From contig CP050848.1 of NCBI GenBank assembly GCA_014873095.1, positions 5,019,850 to 5,083,849 of the forward strand: a stretch of DNA of 64,000 nt, in the 5' to 3' direction. Numbering within the stretch: the stretch's first letter is position 1; each line of letters begins with the position of its first letter. This document shows, in pieces, positions 1 to 8,138 of this stretch. The notes beneath the pieces are model-generated. The model was not told the origin of the DNA. It searched no databases and was given only the letters and a program-made list of their open reading frames with translations. Source of the DNA: Planctomycetales bacterium ZRK34 (GTDB lineage Bacteria > Planctomycetota > Phycisphaerae > Phycisphaerales > Zrk34). A program made the position numbers and the translations under genes.

Positions 1-186
1 GATCACGCCCGCCAAGATTTTGAACACGGCACCGACGGTCGTGATGATGCTGATCAGTACGCCGATCGCGGACCCCAGGCCGGAGATGATCACACCGAGC
101 ACGACCAGCACCGCACCTGCGGCGATGACGATCGCCGTGACTTTGGCGATGGTGACGATGACCTGGCGGTTGGCCTTGAACCAGCG
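1..186 (-). pseudogene. Phage tail tape-measure protein fragment
   Basis: Read on the minus strand, this stretch encodes about 60 residues of strongly hydrophobic, Ala/Val/Ile/Gly-rich sequence, preceded by a short segment containing WFKANRQ. That pattern resembles the membrane-like segment in the middle of tail tape-measure proteins (TIGR01760-like). The frame enters the recombinase gene at 187 without a sensible start, and the residues encoded there (antisense of the recombinase) no longer look like tape measure. I infer that the gene is cut at its upstream side, exactly where the recombinase begins. It runs off the left edge of the window. It could belong to the neighbouring integrated element. 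The family call rests on composition and pattern only. Confidence 0.4.
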
Positions 187-1779
187 ATGAATGTCGTGGC
201 ATGGGCACGAGTATCGTCCCGAGAGCAGCGTGAAGGCTATTCGATCGACGCGCAGGTACGCGCCATGCGGGATAAAGCGGGCAAGGCTGGCTGGACGATC
301 GTCAAGGAGTTCGTCGTCGCCGAGTCCGCCAAGCGCGGGGCCGACCGTGTGGCGTTCAACCAGATGTTCAACTGGGTCAAGGTGAACGCCAGGCGGGAGA
401 AGATCAACGCCATCTTCGCGCACAAGCTCGACCGGGTATGCCGGAACATGCGCGACGCCGTCCGGCTCCAGGAACTGGAAGACACCTGCGGCGTGCAACT
501 GACCTTCGTCGAGAACCAGTTCGGTCCCGGCGCGGCCGGAGCGCTGTCGTTCAACGTGATGGCCGCTGTGGCGCAGTACTACTCGGACAACCTGCGCACC
601 GAGGTCATCAAGGGAATGGACGAGAAGGTGCGGCAAGGGTGGCCGACAGGCCTCGCGCCGTTCGGCTACACCAACGTCGACGACCGCAACGAGCCGGTCG
701 TCCCGCACCCCGAGAAATCCAAGACCGTCCAGCGCATCTTCGAGCTCTACGCGGGCGGGCAATACACCTTCAAGAATCTGGCCGACAAGCTCGCGGCCGA
801 GGGCCACACATTTCGTCCGAGCCAGCCGCGATTCCACCGCACGGCGCTGTCGTACATCCTCAACACCCGGTTCTACATCGGCGAACTCGAACGCAACGGC
901 CAGGTCTTCAAGAGCAGTTACCGCTTGCTGATCGACCGCCGTCTCTTCGACGCCTGCCAAGACATCCTCAACGGGCGTAACCGCCGCACCGGCAACCCCG
1001 ACATCGCCTTCTCAGGCGGCATCCTGCGTTGCGCCTGCTGCGAGTTCGCCATGACCGGCGAACTCATCCGCCGAAAGATCAACGGCGGTGGTTGCAACCA
1101 CCACGTCTACTACCGCTGCGGCAACAACCATCCCGACAACGGCCACCCGAAGATTCGATGGCGCGAGGCGGACGTGGAACAGGCCATCGTTGCGGAGATT
1201 GAAGCGTTCCGTTTGCCCAATCCCAAGACGACGCACTGGTTCCGCAACGCGGTTGACGCGGCCTTCAGCGACGTCGGCACCGCCGCCGCCGAGAGGCGGA
1301 AGATGTTGACCAAACGCCGCACGGAACTGACGAACATGTTGGACCGGCTGCTCAACGGCTACCTCGCCGGCACCATCGAGGAGGCCGTCTTCCAGCTCAA
1401 GTCGGCCGATCTGAAATCGCAGACCGCGGAGGTCGAACGCCAACTCGACGAGGCCGAGGAATTCGATCCCGCCTTCGGCCAGGCGGCGCTGTCGGTGTTC
1501 GATTTCAGCCAGAATCTGCTGGAAATCTGGCGCGGTTCAAACTCGGCCCGCAAACGCACCATCCTAGAGTGCGTCAGTTTGAACCGTATGTTGGGTAGCG
1601 CAAGTCTTGTGTTGACAAAGAGAAAGCCGTTCGACTTTTTAGTCGAACGGCCTTTTCTGAAGAAAAGTCGGGGCGACTGGCGGAAACTGGAACCTGCCGC
1701 GACGGTCCAGCCCTTCGTGATCGTCTTCATGCACGGGCCAGTGCCGTGTGTTTCGCGCATCGTTGGCATGGTGGGTTGA
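187..1779 (+). CDS. Large serine recombinase (first copy)
   Basis: A 530-residue site-specific DNA recombinase of the large serine type. The N-terminal resolvase domain has the catalytic serine in WARVSS (S10) and a KLDRVCRN segment. The recombinase domain follows at about residues 150-270, then a zinc ribbon with paired cysteines (CACC and a later CGNNH) and a coiled coil at about 350-430. It is a close relative of the copy at 10415-11911. Similarity between the two starts exactly at the ATG, and no Shine-Dalgarno sequence precedes this start. The C-terminal end runs through a tRNA-derived 13-mer (1668-1680) and then gains about 32 residues not present in the other copy. It probably catalyses integration and excision of the neighbouring element, though whether it is expressed is unclear. 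Confidence 0.9.
   Translation: MNVVAWARVSSREQREGYSIDAQVRAMRDKAGKAGWTIVKEFVVAESAKRGADRVAFNQMFNWVKVNARREKINAIFAHKLDRVCRNMRDAVRLQELEDTCGVQLTFVENQFGPGAAGALSFNVMAAVAQYYSDNLRTEVIKGMDEKVRQGWPTGLAPFGYTNVDDRNEPVVPHPEKSKTVQRIFELYAGGQYTFKNLADKLAAEGHTFRPSQPRFHRTALSYILNTRFYIGELERNGQVFKSSYRLLIDRRLFDACQDILNGRNRRTGNPDIAFSGGILRCACCEFAMTGELIRRKINGGGCNHHVYYRCGNNHPDNGHPKIRWREADVEQAIVAEIEAFRLPNPKTTHWFRNAVDAAFSDVGTAAAERRKMLTKRRTELTNMLDRLLNGYLAGTIEEAVFQLKSADLKSQTAEVERQLDEAEEFDPAFGQAALSVFDFSQNLLEIWRGSNSARKRTILECVSLNRMLGSASLVLTKRKPFDFLVERPFLKKSRGDWRKLEPAATVQPFVIVFMHGPVPCVSRIVGMVG
1626..1651. terminator. Hairpin with flanking T/A runs inside recombinase 3' end
   Basis: An 11-bp perfect stem (GCCGTTCGACT and its complement) with a TTTT loop. 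On the plus strand it is followed by CTTTTCT. On the minus strand it is followed by a TTTCTCTTTG tract. It lies within the recombinase reading frame just before the tRNA-derived core. The matching copy at 11851-11876 lies downstream of tRNA-Pro, where it would act as that gene's terminator. It may alternatively be part of the attachment site. Confidence 0.5.
1668..1680 (+). other. Left attachment-site core (tRNA-Pro 3' end copy)
   Basis: The 13-mer TCGGGGCGACTGG repeats the last 13 bases of the tRNA-Pro gene at 11893-11905, in the same orientation relative to the adjoining recombinase gene. The identity between the two loci extends leftward through the recombinase 3' ends and stops abruptly at this core. 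That is the arrangement expected of one end of an integrated element in a tandem array. Confidence 0.6.
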
Positions 1780-1880
1780 CGGATACGGACGCGGGTGCAC
1801 GCTTTGATAGTTGCCCACGACCGGAGGGTTGCCTTGCGTTTTCGTTTGGGTGGGGTGCGTTCGGCGTTGCAGACGCTCCA

Positions 1881-2528
1881 TCACGCTTCGGCTGAGTTCT
1901 CGTCTGCAGTCCAGGTATCGATCGATGCGGCGGCTCGGCGAATGATCTTCTCATCGTCGCACTCACGCAGTGAGAGCATATCCGGCTCGTCGTCGCTGAT
2001 GTCACTCACGTGGCGAAGCACCAACTCTCGCTTGATGATGCCGTGATGCACGTCCATGTAGAGTTCGCCATCGTCGCGCTGCACGACGGGGGGCAGCATG
2101 AATTCGCCGTGTCGTTGGTACTCCTGCTTGAAACGGGCGAGCATGTCTGGCGCTTCGGGATTGCCGAACTGAGGATGCATCCTCACCACGCGGCCCACGA
2201 ATCTCCGATCCGTATCATCTTCGTCGAGATACTCGTTGAGCGAAGGCGACAAGCGGACGGTGTAGCCCGCTGTCTGCCCCGGCATGTCGCCTTCGATGAT
2301 CGCCACGCGCAGGTCGTCGTTCTCGTCGACATTGCCCACGGCATCAGTCCAGGTGCGGAAGATTTCGATGCCTTTGCGACCGTCGGCGAACACCAATCCC
2401 AAGACCGGCGGCATCTTGCTCGTCGGGTGCCATTGGTAGGCAGTTGCCAGCCAGATCGCTTCGTGCCAATGATGGGATTCGCAGAAACGCAGAGCGGCTT
2501 GTTCAGTGGTGGAAAGCATCTCAGACAT
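1881..2528 (-). CDS. Hypothetical protein in the RHS toxin module
   Basis: A soluble, acidic protein of 215 residues with no signal peptide or membrane segment. I do not recognise a named family. The chosen ATG at 2528 overlaps the stop codon of the upstream gene by a few bases, which suggests translational coupling; an in-frame ATG at 2552 is also possible. It is the last gene of a minus-strand series of transglutaminase-like, RHS tip/toxin, immunity candidate and this gene. Position and acidity make a second immunity or accessory protein likely, but this is inference from context. Confidence 0.75.
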   Translation of the reverse strand: MSEMLSTTEQAALRFCESHHWHEAIWLATAYQWHPTSKMPPVLGLVFADGRKGIEIFRTWTDAVGNVDENDDLRVAIIEGDMPGQTAGYTVRLSPSLNEYLDEDDTDRRFVGRVVRMHPQFGNPEAPDMLARFKQEYQRHGEFMLPPVVQRDDGELYMDVHHGIIKRELVLRHVSDISDDEPDMLSLRECDDEKIIRRAAASIDTWTADENSAEA

Positions 2529-3054
2529 GGCTCGGCGGTTCAAAGTAATCATCCATCGGCTTCTCGCTCATGATCCTTGACAACACTTCTCCGACATGTT
2601 CCGGCGTGAGATCGCACTCAAACGACGGGAAATCCTTGAACGTTACATGGCCCCCGCTTGCGCACCGCTGCGTAACAGATATCATGACACGGCCGGGGCT
2701 TGTTTCAACAACGGGTACATGCTGCCAGCGCTCTAACTCATACCAACCACTGACACCTGCGATCCGAAATCCCTTCTTCTCATTCCTAACAAAGACGTCT
2801 GGTTGTCCGGAGTACGACGATTCGATCCCGCTTCGACTCGATTTGACAGCATCAACTACAGCCTGTCCTAGTAACGATGGCTCGGCTGTTCGTTTCAATT
2901 TCCGTGGGTTGTCCCCTATGCCCGCCCGGCCATAAACATCAGTCCATATCGAATAAATGAAGACGCTGTCATTGCAGTAATAGACTGCCGCACCGTTCGG
3001 CAATGGTTCGGTCAACCGTTCGGATCTCCCTCGAATTCGGTCAAGCCAACTCAT
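2521..3054 (-). CDS. Candidate CDI/RHS immunity protein
   Basis: A 177-residue soluble protein beginning MSWLDRI. It resembles contact-dependent growth inhibition immunity proteins: a small protein with an FIYSIWTD strand, then an LGQAVVDAV helix. The ATG at 3054 lies 10 bases after the stop of the toxin gene, and the gene overlaps the next one downstream. A TTG start at 3084 would overlap the toxin end but looks weaker. Its expected role is to bind and neutralise the C-terminal toxin domain encoded just upstream in the cytoplasm. Family recognition is moderate; the toxin-then-immunity order supports it. Confidence 0.6.
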   Translation of the reverse strand: MSWLDRIRGRSERLTEPLPNGAAVYYCNDSVFIYSIWTDVYGRAGIGDNPRKLKRTAEPSLLGQAVVDAVKSSRSGIESSYSGQPDVFVRNEKKGFRIAGVSGWYELERWQHVPVVETSPGRVMISVTQRCASGGHVTFKDFPSFECDLTPEHVGEVLSRIMSEKPMDDYFEPPSHV

Positions 3055-3064
3055 GTATGGTTTC

Positions 3065-4030
3065 TCACGGAATGAATTGGACAACTACTTTGATGTCCGG
3101 GATTTTCGTGGCTATCTCACGGGACCACTGGACAAGCGCTTTGGCCTGCACAGATGTGGCAGAACCTTGCTCAAACGCCACGACGAGGATCTTGTCCGTA
3201 ATTGCTGGCCCTCCGTGAGGTGTCCCGATTCGGACCCCGTGGCTTGCATCGCCGGTGAAGGCGGCCAACTTACGGGCATACCTGTTTAATTGCGACCGAA
3301 GTCCCGCGGCTGTCTGATATGACGCGCGCGTAAGATCTAAACTCTTGATCGATGTGGCAATTCCACGCCCGCCCTTCACAATGAAGTCATCAATAACCGG
3401 GAAGTTTCGAATTTGTTGCCCCAAGAACGCAGTTGGACGGCTAAGAAGTGTTTTTTCAATGCGGAGTCCTCGCGCAAACTTCTCGAGCCGCCACACAGAG
3501 TTTGGCAGGCGTAATGCACGGAAGTTCCCAATCGCTTGTCCAGCCGCACGAATCTTGAAGGCGTTCGATCCAAACACTCGTGCTATGCCCGCCCCGCCGC
3601 CGCCCAAGACGGCTCCAATCGCAAAATCGAACAAGAGTCCTCTGCCAAAATCCAAGGCCACATCACGCAGGGATGCGCCAGCGGCAAGATCGTGTGCAGC
3701 GGCGATCGCTCGGAAAGGGGCTGATATCAGCAGAGAGATTAGGCCAGCCCGAAGTCCTGCATTCACGAGCGTGCCGACGAGAGATATCTCACCGCTCGGA
3801 TCGACATTCTGTATCGGATCGCCTTCGGCGTAAGCGTACTTGTTCAGCGACAGCGGGTTGGTGAGGACGCCGGGGTGTGGGTCGAGGCGGTTGAATCGGC
3901 CTATTTCCGGGTTGTAGCTGCGCGAGCGGTAGTCGATCGCGATGGGCCGACACGGCACCGTCAGACTCATCCAGGGCAGGCCGTCGCATCCCGGCCGTGT
4001 TTTGGCGTTTTCAGTCAGCATGACCATCAT
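3065..4030 (-). CDS. Short RHS-core protein with C-terminal nuclease-toxin-like domain
   Basis: A 321-residue protein. Near residues 28-75 it has the hyperconserved RHS-associated core (YRSRSYNPEIGRF and later KYAYAEGDPIQNVDPSG), which normally marks the boundary between a huge RHS shell and its variable toxin tip. A hydrophobic linker follows. The last ~120 residues (GIATSIKSLDL, then a Y..KLAAF helix and a final IKVVVQF strand) resemble the CdiA_C type of endonuclease toxin domain. The start ATG at 4030 overlaps the stop of the upstream gene as ATGA. No RHS shell, signal peptide or secretion domain is present, so this is an orphan tip. It may be mobile cargo acquired by recombination. The toxin activity is inferred. 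Confidence 0.65.
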   Translation of the reverse strand: MMVMLTENAKTRPGCDGLPWMSLTVPCRPIAIDYRSRSYNPEIGRFNRLDPHPGVLTNPLSLNKYAYAEGDPIQNVDPSGEISLVGTLVNAGLRAGLISLLISAPFRAIAAAHDLAAGASLRDVALDFGRGLLFDFAIGAVLGGGGAGIARVFGSNAFKIRAAGQAIGNFRALRLPNSVWRLEKFARGLRIEKTLLSRPTAFLGQQIRNFPVIDDFIVKGGRGIATSIKSLDLTRASYQTAAGLRSQLNRYARKLAAFTGDASHGVRIGTPHGGPAITDKILVVAFEQGSATSVQAKALVQWSREIATKIPDIKVVVQFIP

Positions 4031-5337
4031 TGGGCCTCCCGGTGAGCGTGCTGGAGTGAGAGTTCGGGGATGTTGGCCATGACGCAGGCGTCGGGACGCC
4101 GTTGGCCGTTCTGGTGGGATAATCCGAAGGCGGTCATCGCGGCGGCGATGGGATCGGCGATCAGCGACCCCCGGAATGGCGAGGGCGGCCTTGGCGTGCC
4201 GGCGGGGACACCGGGGCGGAGCGGGTCCTGCCCGCACGCCTCCCAGGGCAACGGCGCGGTCGAGCCGGTCTGCCGGGCTCGCAGCCGCTCGAAGAAGGCG
4301 GCACCGGTCAGGCCCCACGGCTCAAGGGCGGCTTGCAGTTTGCGCATGTGCGCCTCCTGAGTGGCCATCGCGGCGGCCGGATCGTGCGGAGCCAAGCGCC
4401 ATGCGTGCGTTGCTGCGATGAAACTCTCGCCATATCGGTCGTTGGCCAGCAGGACGTAGGCACGCTGCAAGAGGAAACTGGCCAGTTCTTCGTTGGGACC
4501 GAGCGACCGCAGGTACAACGGCTTGGCACGGCGGCGCTCGGCGGCGATGACCTGCGGCGTCCACTTCACTGGCCATTGCCGGTAGTGCTCGTCGGGCTTG
4601 ATCACCAGGCCGTTGCCGTGGCATTCGATGTTCATCCGCTCACGCCAGGTCGGATTGCCATGAGCTTGACCTTCACGACCATCCTATCGGCTGAACACGT
4701 GACACGGCGCATGGACCTGAAACATCGGGTAGCCGAGCCGACGACCGATGGCGATGATGAGCACCGGCAGCGATGGGCAACTGCCCGTGCGCCGCGAGCC
4801 CAGAACCCCGTGGAGCAGCACGTCGCGGGAGTCCTTCCAGTCCCAGCGATTCCAGTCGAGCAGACGTGGCTCGTACTGCACGCCGAAGTGCAGTTGCAGG
4901 ACGGTCGTCAGGACGATGATGCGCCAGTAAGGCTCGGAATGGTTGTACTCGGTGGCGTGCCCGTCGAAGTAGGATCGCTCGGCTGCGGTCTGCTGAGCGA
5001 TCCAGGCGGACCAGGCGTCGAGTCTCTCAAGGCACGCGTCGACATCGAGGTCTTCAGCACCCGGAAGGCCCGTGGCGCACAGCAGGTTCAGCCGGGCTGG
5101 ATCACATCGACCAATGTCGTCGGGTTGCAGATCGAGCAGGTCGTTGAAGTGCCGCGGGGTGATGTTGTACGGCTTGTGCAAGGTTCGCACGAAGGCCGGA
5201 TCGACCGATGGGGAGGGTGCTGCGTCTGTCGCAGAAGGAGCCGTGGACGGCGGCCGGGCGTCGGTGGGCCCTTGCCGACCGCGAGCCGCTTCACGTCTTT
5301 GTCTGGCCTGTTCCAGTCTGTGCGCGTCGGTTGCCAA
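4027..5337 (-). pseudogene. Transglutaminase-like protein interrupted by an amber codon
   Basis: One reading frame of 436 codons with a single internal TAG at 4684-4686. The upstream half ends CHVFSR and the next codons continue DGREG through WRERMNIECHGNG, so removing the stop restores a continuous protein. The region around the stop (IIAIGRRLGYP, the interrupted VFSR(W)DG segment, then NIE.HGNG) looks like the core of transglutaminase-like cysteine peptidase proteins, where a Trp is expected at the stop; TGG to TAG explains it. The N-terminus is a charged, Pro/Ala-rich tail. It is the first gene of the toxin operon. If readthrough does not occur, translation may restart at the ATG at 4635. 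Sequencing error remains possible. Confidence 0.6.
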
Positions 5338-5573
5338 GCGAAAGTCCCCGAAGATGAAGATGGAGGGATTATCGCTTTTGGGGAGGGCCTGTCAATCGCG
5401 GTCGTGCGATATCACGGTCAGTCAGACTGTGCCACGGGGTTCGGGGCAACATCGGTAACCGATTCTTCCGCAGATTCTCTGCCGAAAGCGGGCCGCAGGG
5501 CCGCCGATGGCATAGGTAACCAAGGGAGGGACGATGCGTTTTCGATTCACGATGAGGCCCGGATCGGCCCCAT

Positions 5574-5650
5574 GTACCAGATATGGCACGATTTGGGGCA
5601 TCTTCGCCGCGGCGTGTGGGGTTTGGGCCTCGGCGGCAAATAACCATAAC
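5574..5650 (+). repeat. Imperfect direct repeat, copy A
   Basis: Begins GTACCAGATATGGCACGATTTG and ends near GCGGCAAATAACCATAAC. It aligns with 5794-5870 over its whole length, with conserved blocks GTACCA, GGCACRATYTG, a GTTTTGGG-like block and GCGGCAA. Divergence is substantial, so the repeat was judged by eye. Confidence 0.4.
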
Positions 5651-5793
5651 CCTTCTGATGGCCTCGCGGCTGCGGAGATTCCGCCGACATTCTGCGGACG
5701 GGCCGGGTATGTAACCGGAGGGCAGACGCTGCGACCCGCTCCAGCGCTACCGGTGACCCCGCCGGACATGCGGGCGGTCTGAGACCGAAGTTC

Positions 5794-5870
5794 GTACCAA
5801 TACTGGCACAATCTGCGGAAAATCTGCGATTGGGCGCGAAGTTTTGGGGCCCTGCGGCAATAAGCACTAC
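5794..5870 (+). repeat. Imperfect direct repeat, copy B
   Basis: Partner of 5574-5650, beginning GTACCAATACTGGCACAATC and ending near GCGGCAATAAGCACTAC. The 220-base separation and conserved blocks suggest a duplicated regulatory or binding site in the leader. Confidence 0.4.
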
Positions 5871-6120
5871 GGGGCCCATGTGCCAATTCGCCCGCCCGTT
5901 TCGCTCCGCGCCGGGTAATTGATTGGTACCCCTCGCGCGGCAGATCGGCTGCTCAGGCGGGTGTAGTGGTCGAACGCACCATCGTCCGCTCAGTCGGGCT
6001 GGGACACATTCCGGCCGGGTGCAGATGTAGAGAGTGCTTGGAAGCGGGACGGTGCCGCGCGAATCGCATAGATAACCAGTATGGGGGTGTGGTGCCCCAT
6101 CAACGTCACGGAGGACGCCA

Positions 6121-8040
6121 ATGACTGCAGTTACGGAAGACGAGCAGATTGAACACGATGTGGAGGCCGAGCCGCTGGTACTTGCGGCCGAGGGCGTGCA
6201 GGTCGGGCGCAGGCTGCCGACGGTGGAGATCGTCGCCTATTCGGGTGGCGTGATGGCCGTGCCGGGCTGGGGCGATGTCATCATCGATCTGGCGGGCCTT
6301 GATGTTGCCGCAGGTGAGGTGGCGATCCTGGCCGACCACGACGCCAAACGCACCGGCGTCATCGGGCATGGTTCAACCAGCGTCGAGGGCGGCAAGCTGA
6401 TTGTCCGCGGCCGGGTCAGCGGTGATTCCGCTGCCGCCCGCGAGGTGGTTCGCGCCGCTCAAAACGGCTTTCCCTGGCAGGCCTCGGTCGGCGTGCAGCC
6501 GGTCGAGACGCGCCACCTGCGGCCCGGCGAAGCCATCCAGATCAACAACCAGACCGTGACGACGCCCAAGGGCGGCGCGGCGCTCATTGTTCGCGGTCGG
6601 CTGCGCGAGGTCAGCATCACGGCGCTGGGCTGCGACGCCGACACCCACGTTCGAATCGCCGCGATGCGGCAGAAAGGATTCACCCCTATGGAAACCGTCA
6701 AGGAACCGCCGGAATCTACCGACACCATCGCCACCGAGGAACGCAGCGAGATGACCGAGGCCGAGCGCCTCGAACAGATCGAAGCGGCTTATCAGCAGCA
6801 CGACAGGTCCGGCGGCAACGAGCGCGTGCAGGCCGTCCGGGCGCAGGCCATCGAGGAGAGCTGGCCCCCGAACAAGGCTGAGGTGGAGATGCTGCGTGCG
6901 GCTCGCCCGTTGGCATCCGACCTCAGCGTCCGGCGTGACACGGTCGGCGCGAGCCCGGACAAGATGCTCGAGGCGGCGCTGCTGACCTACATGGGCAAGC
7001 CGGAACTGGGCGCAGACGACCTCGGCCCCTACGCCATGGCGCGGGCCGAGCGGTTCGCGGCGACCGGGCTGCTCGACGTGTGCCGCGCCGCTCTGATCGC
7101 CGAGGGCGTGGGCGTTCCGAGCGGTCGCATGGCGATGGTCAAGGCCGCGCTGAGCACGTACTCGCTGCCGGTCGCGCTGGGCAACGTGGCCAACAAGGTC
7201 ATGCTCGATGCGTACAAGGAGACGCCCGCGAGCTGGCGGTCGTTCTGCTCGGTGCGGTCGGTCAGCGACTTCAAGACGCACACCGCCGTGCGTCCAACGT
7301 TCACTGGCCAACTCGAACAGGTCGCGCCGGGTGGTGAACTGCACCACGGCGGCGTCGCCGAGTGGACCACTGAGTACGCCGTGGACACGTTCGGCAAGCT
7401 GATCAGCATCGACCGCCGGGACATCATCAACGATGACCTGAGCATCTTCCACGAGACCGCTGCGGCGCTTGGCCGGTCGGCCATGCGCAAGGTCAGCGAT
7501 CTGATCTACGAGGTATTGCTCAGCAATCCGGGCAACTTCTTCAGCATCGGCAACGGCAACCTGATCACCGGTGCCGAAAGCGCGCTGACCATGGACGGGT
7601 TGAGCAAGGCGATCACCGCCATGCGGACGCAGCGCGACGACGAGGGCAACGACCTCGATCTCAAGCCCGCCGTGCTGCTGGTCGGGCCGGAACTGGAAAC
7701 GGTCGCGAGGGCGCTGCTGGAGAGTGAGTACATCCAGGCCCAGGTCGATGGCCCGACGGGCAATTCGCTGCGTCGCGCGGTGCAGTTGGAGGTCGAGCCG
7801 CGTCTGAGCAACACGCCCAAGTTCGGCTCGGACGCCAGCGATACGCACTGGTTCCTGTTGGCCTCGCCGTCGAACAGTCCGCAGATCGTGGCGTTCCTGA
7901 ACGGTCGCCAGCAGCCGACGACCGAGTTCTTCGGTATCGACCAGAACGTCAACCGCCTGGCGGTTGCGTGGCGCGTGTACCACGACTTCGGCAGCGCGAT
8001 GTGCGATCCGCGTGCGGCGGTTCGCAGCGTTGGCGAGTGA
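6121..8040 (+). CDS. Prohead protease-major capsid protein fusion
   Basis: A 639-residue phage head protein. Residues ~20-190 look like a prohead protease of the S78/Mu I-like kind, with candidate catalytic residues in LADHD and QASVG. A charged, helical scaffold-like linker follows at about 195-270. The remainder matches a Mu gpT/HK97-like major capsid subunit (DRRDIINDDLS, then a LLVGPELE segment and a C-terminal WRVYHDFG). Such fusions self-cleave to mature the capsid. The start is supported by GGAGG six bases upstream of the ATG. It is the only structural gene seen in the element; no portal, terminase or head-completion gene adjoins it. Confidence 0.8.
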   Translation: MTAVTEDEQIEHDVEAEPLVLAAEGVQVGRRLPTVEIVAYSGGVMAVPGWGDVIIDLAGLDVAAGEVAILADHDAKRTGVIGHGSTSVEGGKLIVRGRVSGDSAAAREVVRAAQNGFPWQASVGVQPVETRHLRPGEAIQINNQTVTTPKGGAALIVRGRLREVSITALGCDADTHVRIAAMRQKGFTPMETVKEPPESTDTIATEERSEMTEAERLEQIEAAYQQHDRSGGNERVQAVRAQAIEESWPPNKAEVEMLRAARPLASDLSVRRDTVGASPDKMLEAALLTYMGKPELGADDLGPYAMARAERFAATGLLDVCRAALIAEGVGVPSGRMAMVKAALSTYSLPVALGNVANKVMLDAYKETPASWRSFCSVRSVSDFKTHTAVRPTFTGQLEQVAPGGELHHGGVAEWTTEYAVDTFGKLISIDRRDIINDDLSIFHETAAALGRSAMRKVSDLIYEVLLSNPGNFFSIGNGNLITGAESALTMDGLSKAITAMRTQRDDEGNDLDLKPAVLLVGPELETVARALLESEYIQAQVDGPTGNSLRRAVQLEVEPRLSNTPKFGSDASDTHWFLLASPSNSPQIVAFLNGRQQPTTEFFGIDQNVNRLAVAWRVYHDFGSAMCDPRAAVRSVGE

Positions 8041-8062
8041 CATTTCCTTGACGGCGCGGGTG

Positions 8063-8097
8063 GTCGGGCCGGTGTATGTCTTCCGCACCGGCCCGAC
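8063..8097 (+). terminator. Strong GC hairpin after the capsid gene
   Basis: A 12-bp perfect stem (GTCGGGCCGGTG and its complement) with an 11-base loop, 22 bases after the capsid stop codon. It is followed by GCCCGCTTTCATTC, so the U-tract is poor. It probably ends or attenuates capsid transcription before the helicase gene. Confidence 0.5.
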
Positions 8098-8138
8098 GCC
8101 CGCTTTCATTCATGTCCAAGCCGTGGATAGGAACAGGC

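Larger units (their letters stand above)
5338..6120. other. Non-coding divergent leader between cargo and capsid arms
   Basis: About 780 bases separate the leftward cargo operon from the rightward capsid gene, and no convincing gene is visible. It contains a pair of ~77-base imperfect direct repeats (5574-5650 and 5794-5870) and a 13-mer of the form GCATAGRTAACCA at 5510-5522 and 6066-6078. A good ribosome-binding site (GGAGG) sits at its right end, before 6121. The region probably holds the promoters for both arms. Confidence 0.5.

Noticed and set aside
5534-5782. Open frame of 82 codons in the leader with a fair ribosome-binding site
   Set aside because: Composition and codon use do not look coding, and it overlaps repeat copy A. 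An opposite-strand frame in the same place is equally open.
5580-5830. Sigma-54 promoters at the two TGGCAC motifs in the leader
   Set aside because: The spacing from GG to a GC is 11 bases in one and 8 in the other, not the required 10.
6373-8109. A 578-codon minus-strand open frame opposite the capsid gene
   Set aside because: High GC keeps the antisense frame open; the sense frame has clear capsid and protease features.
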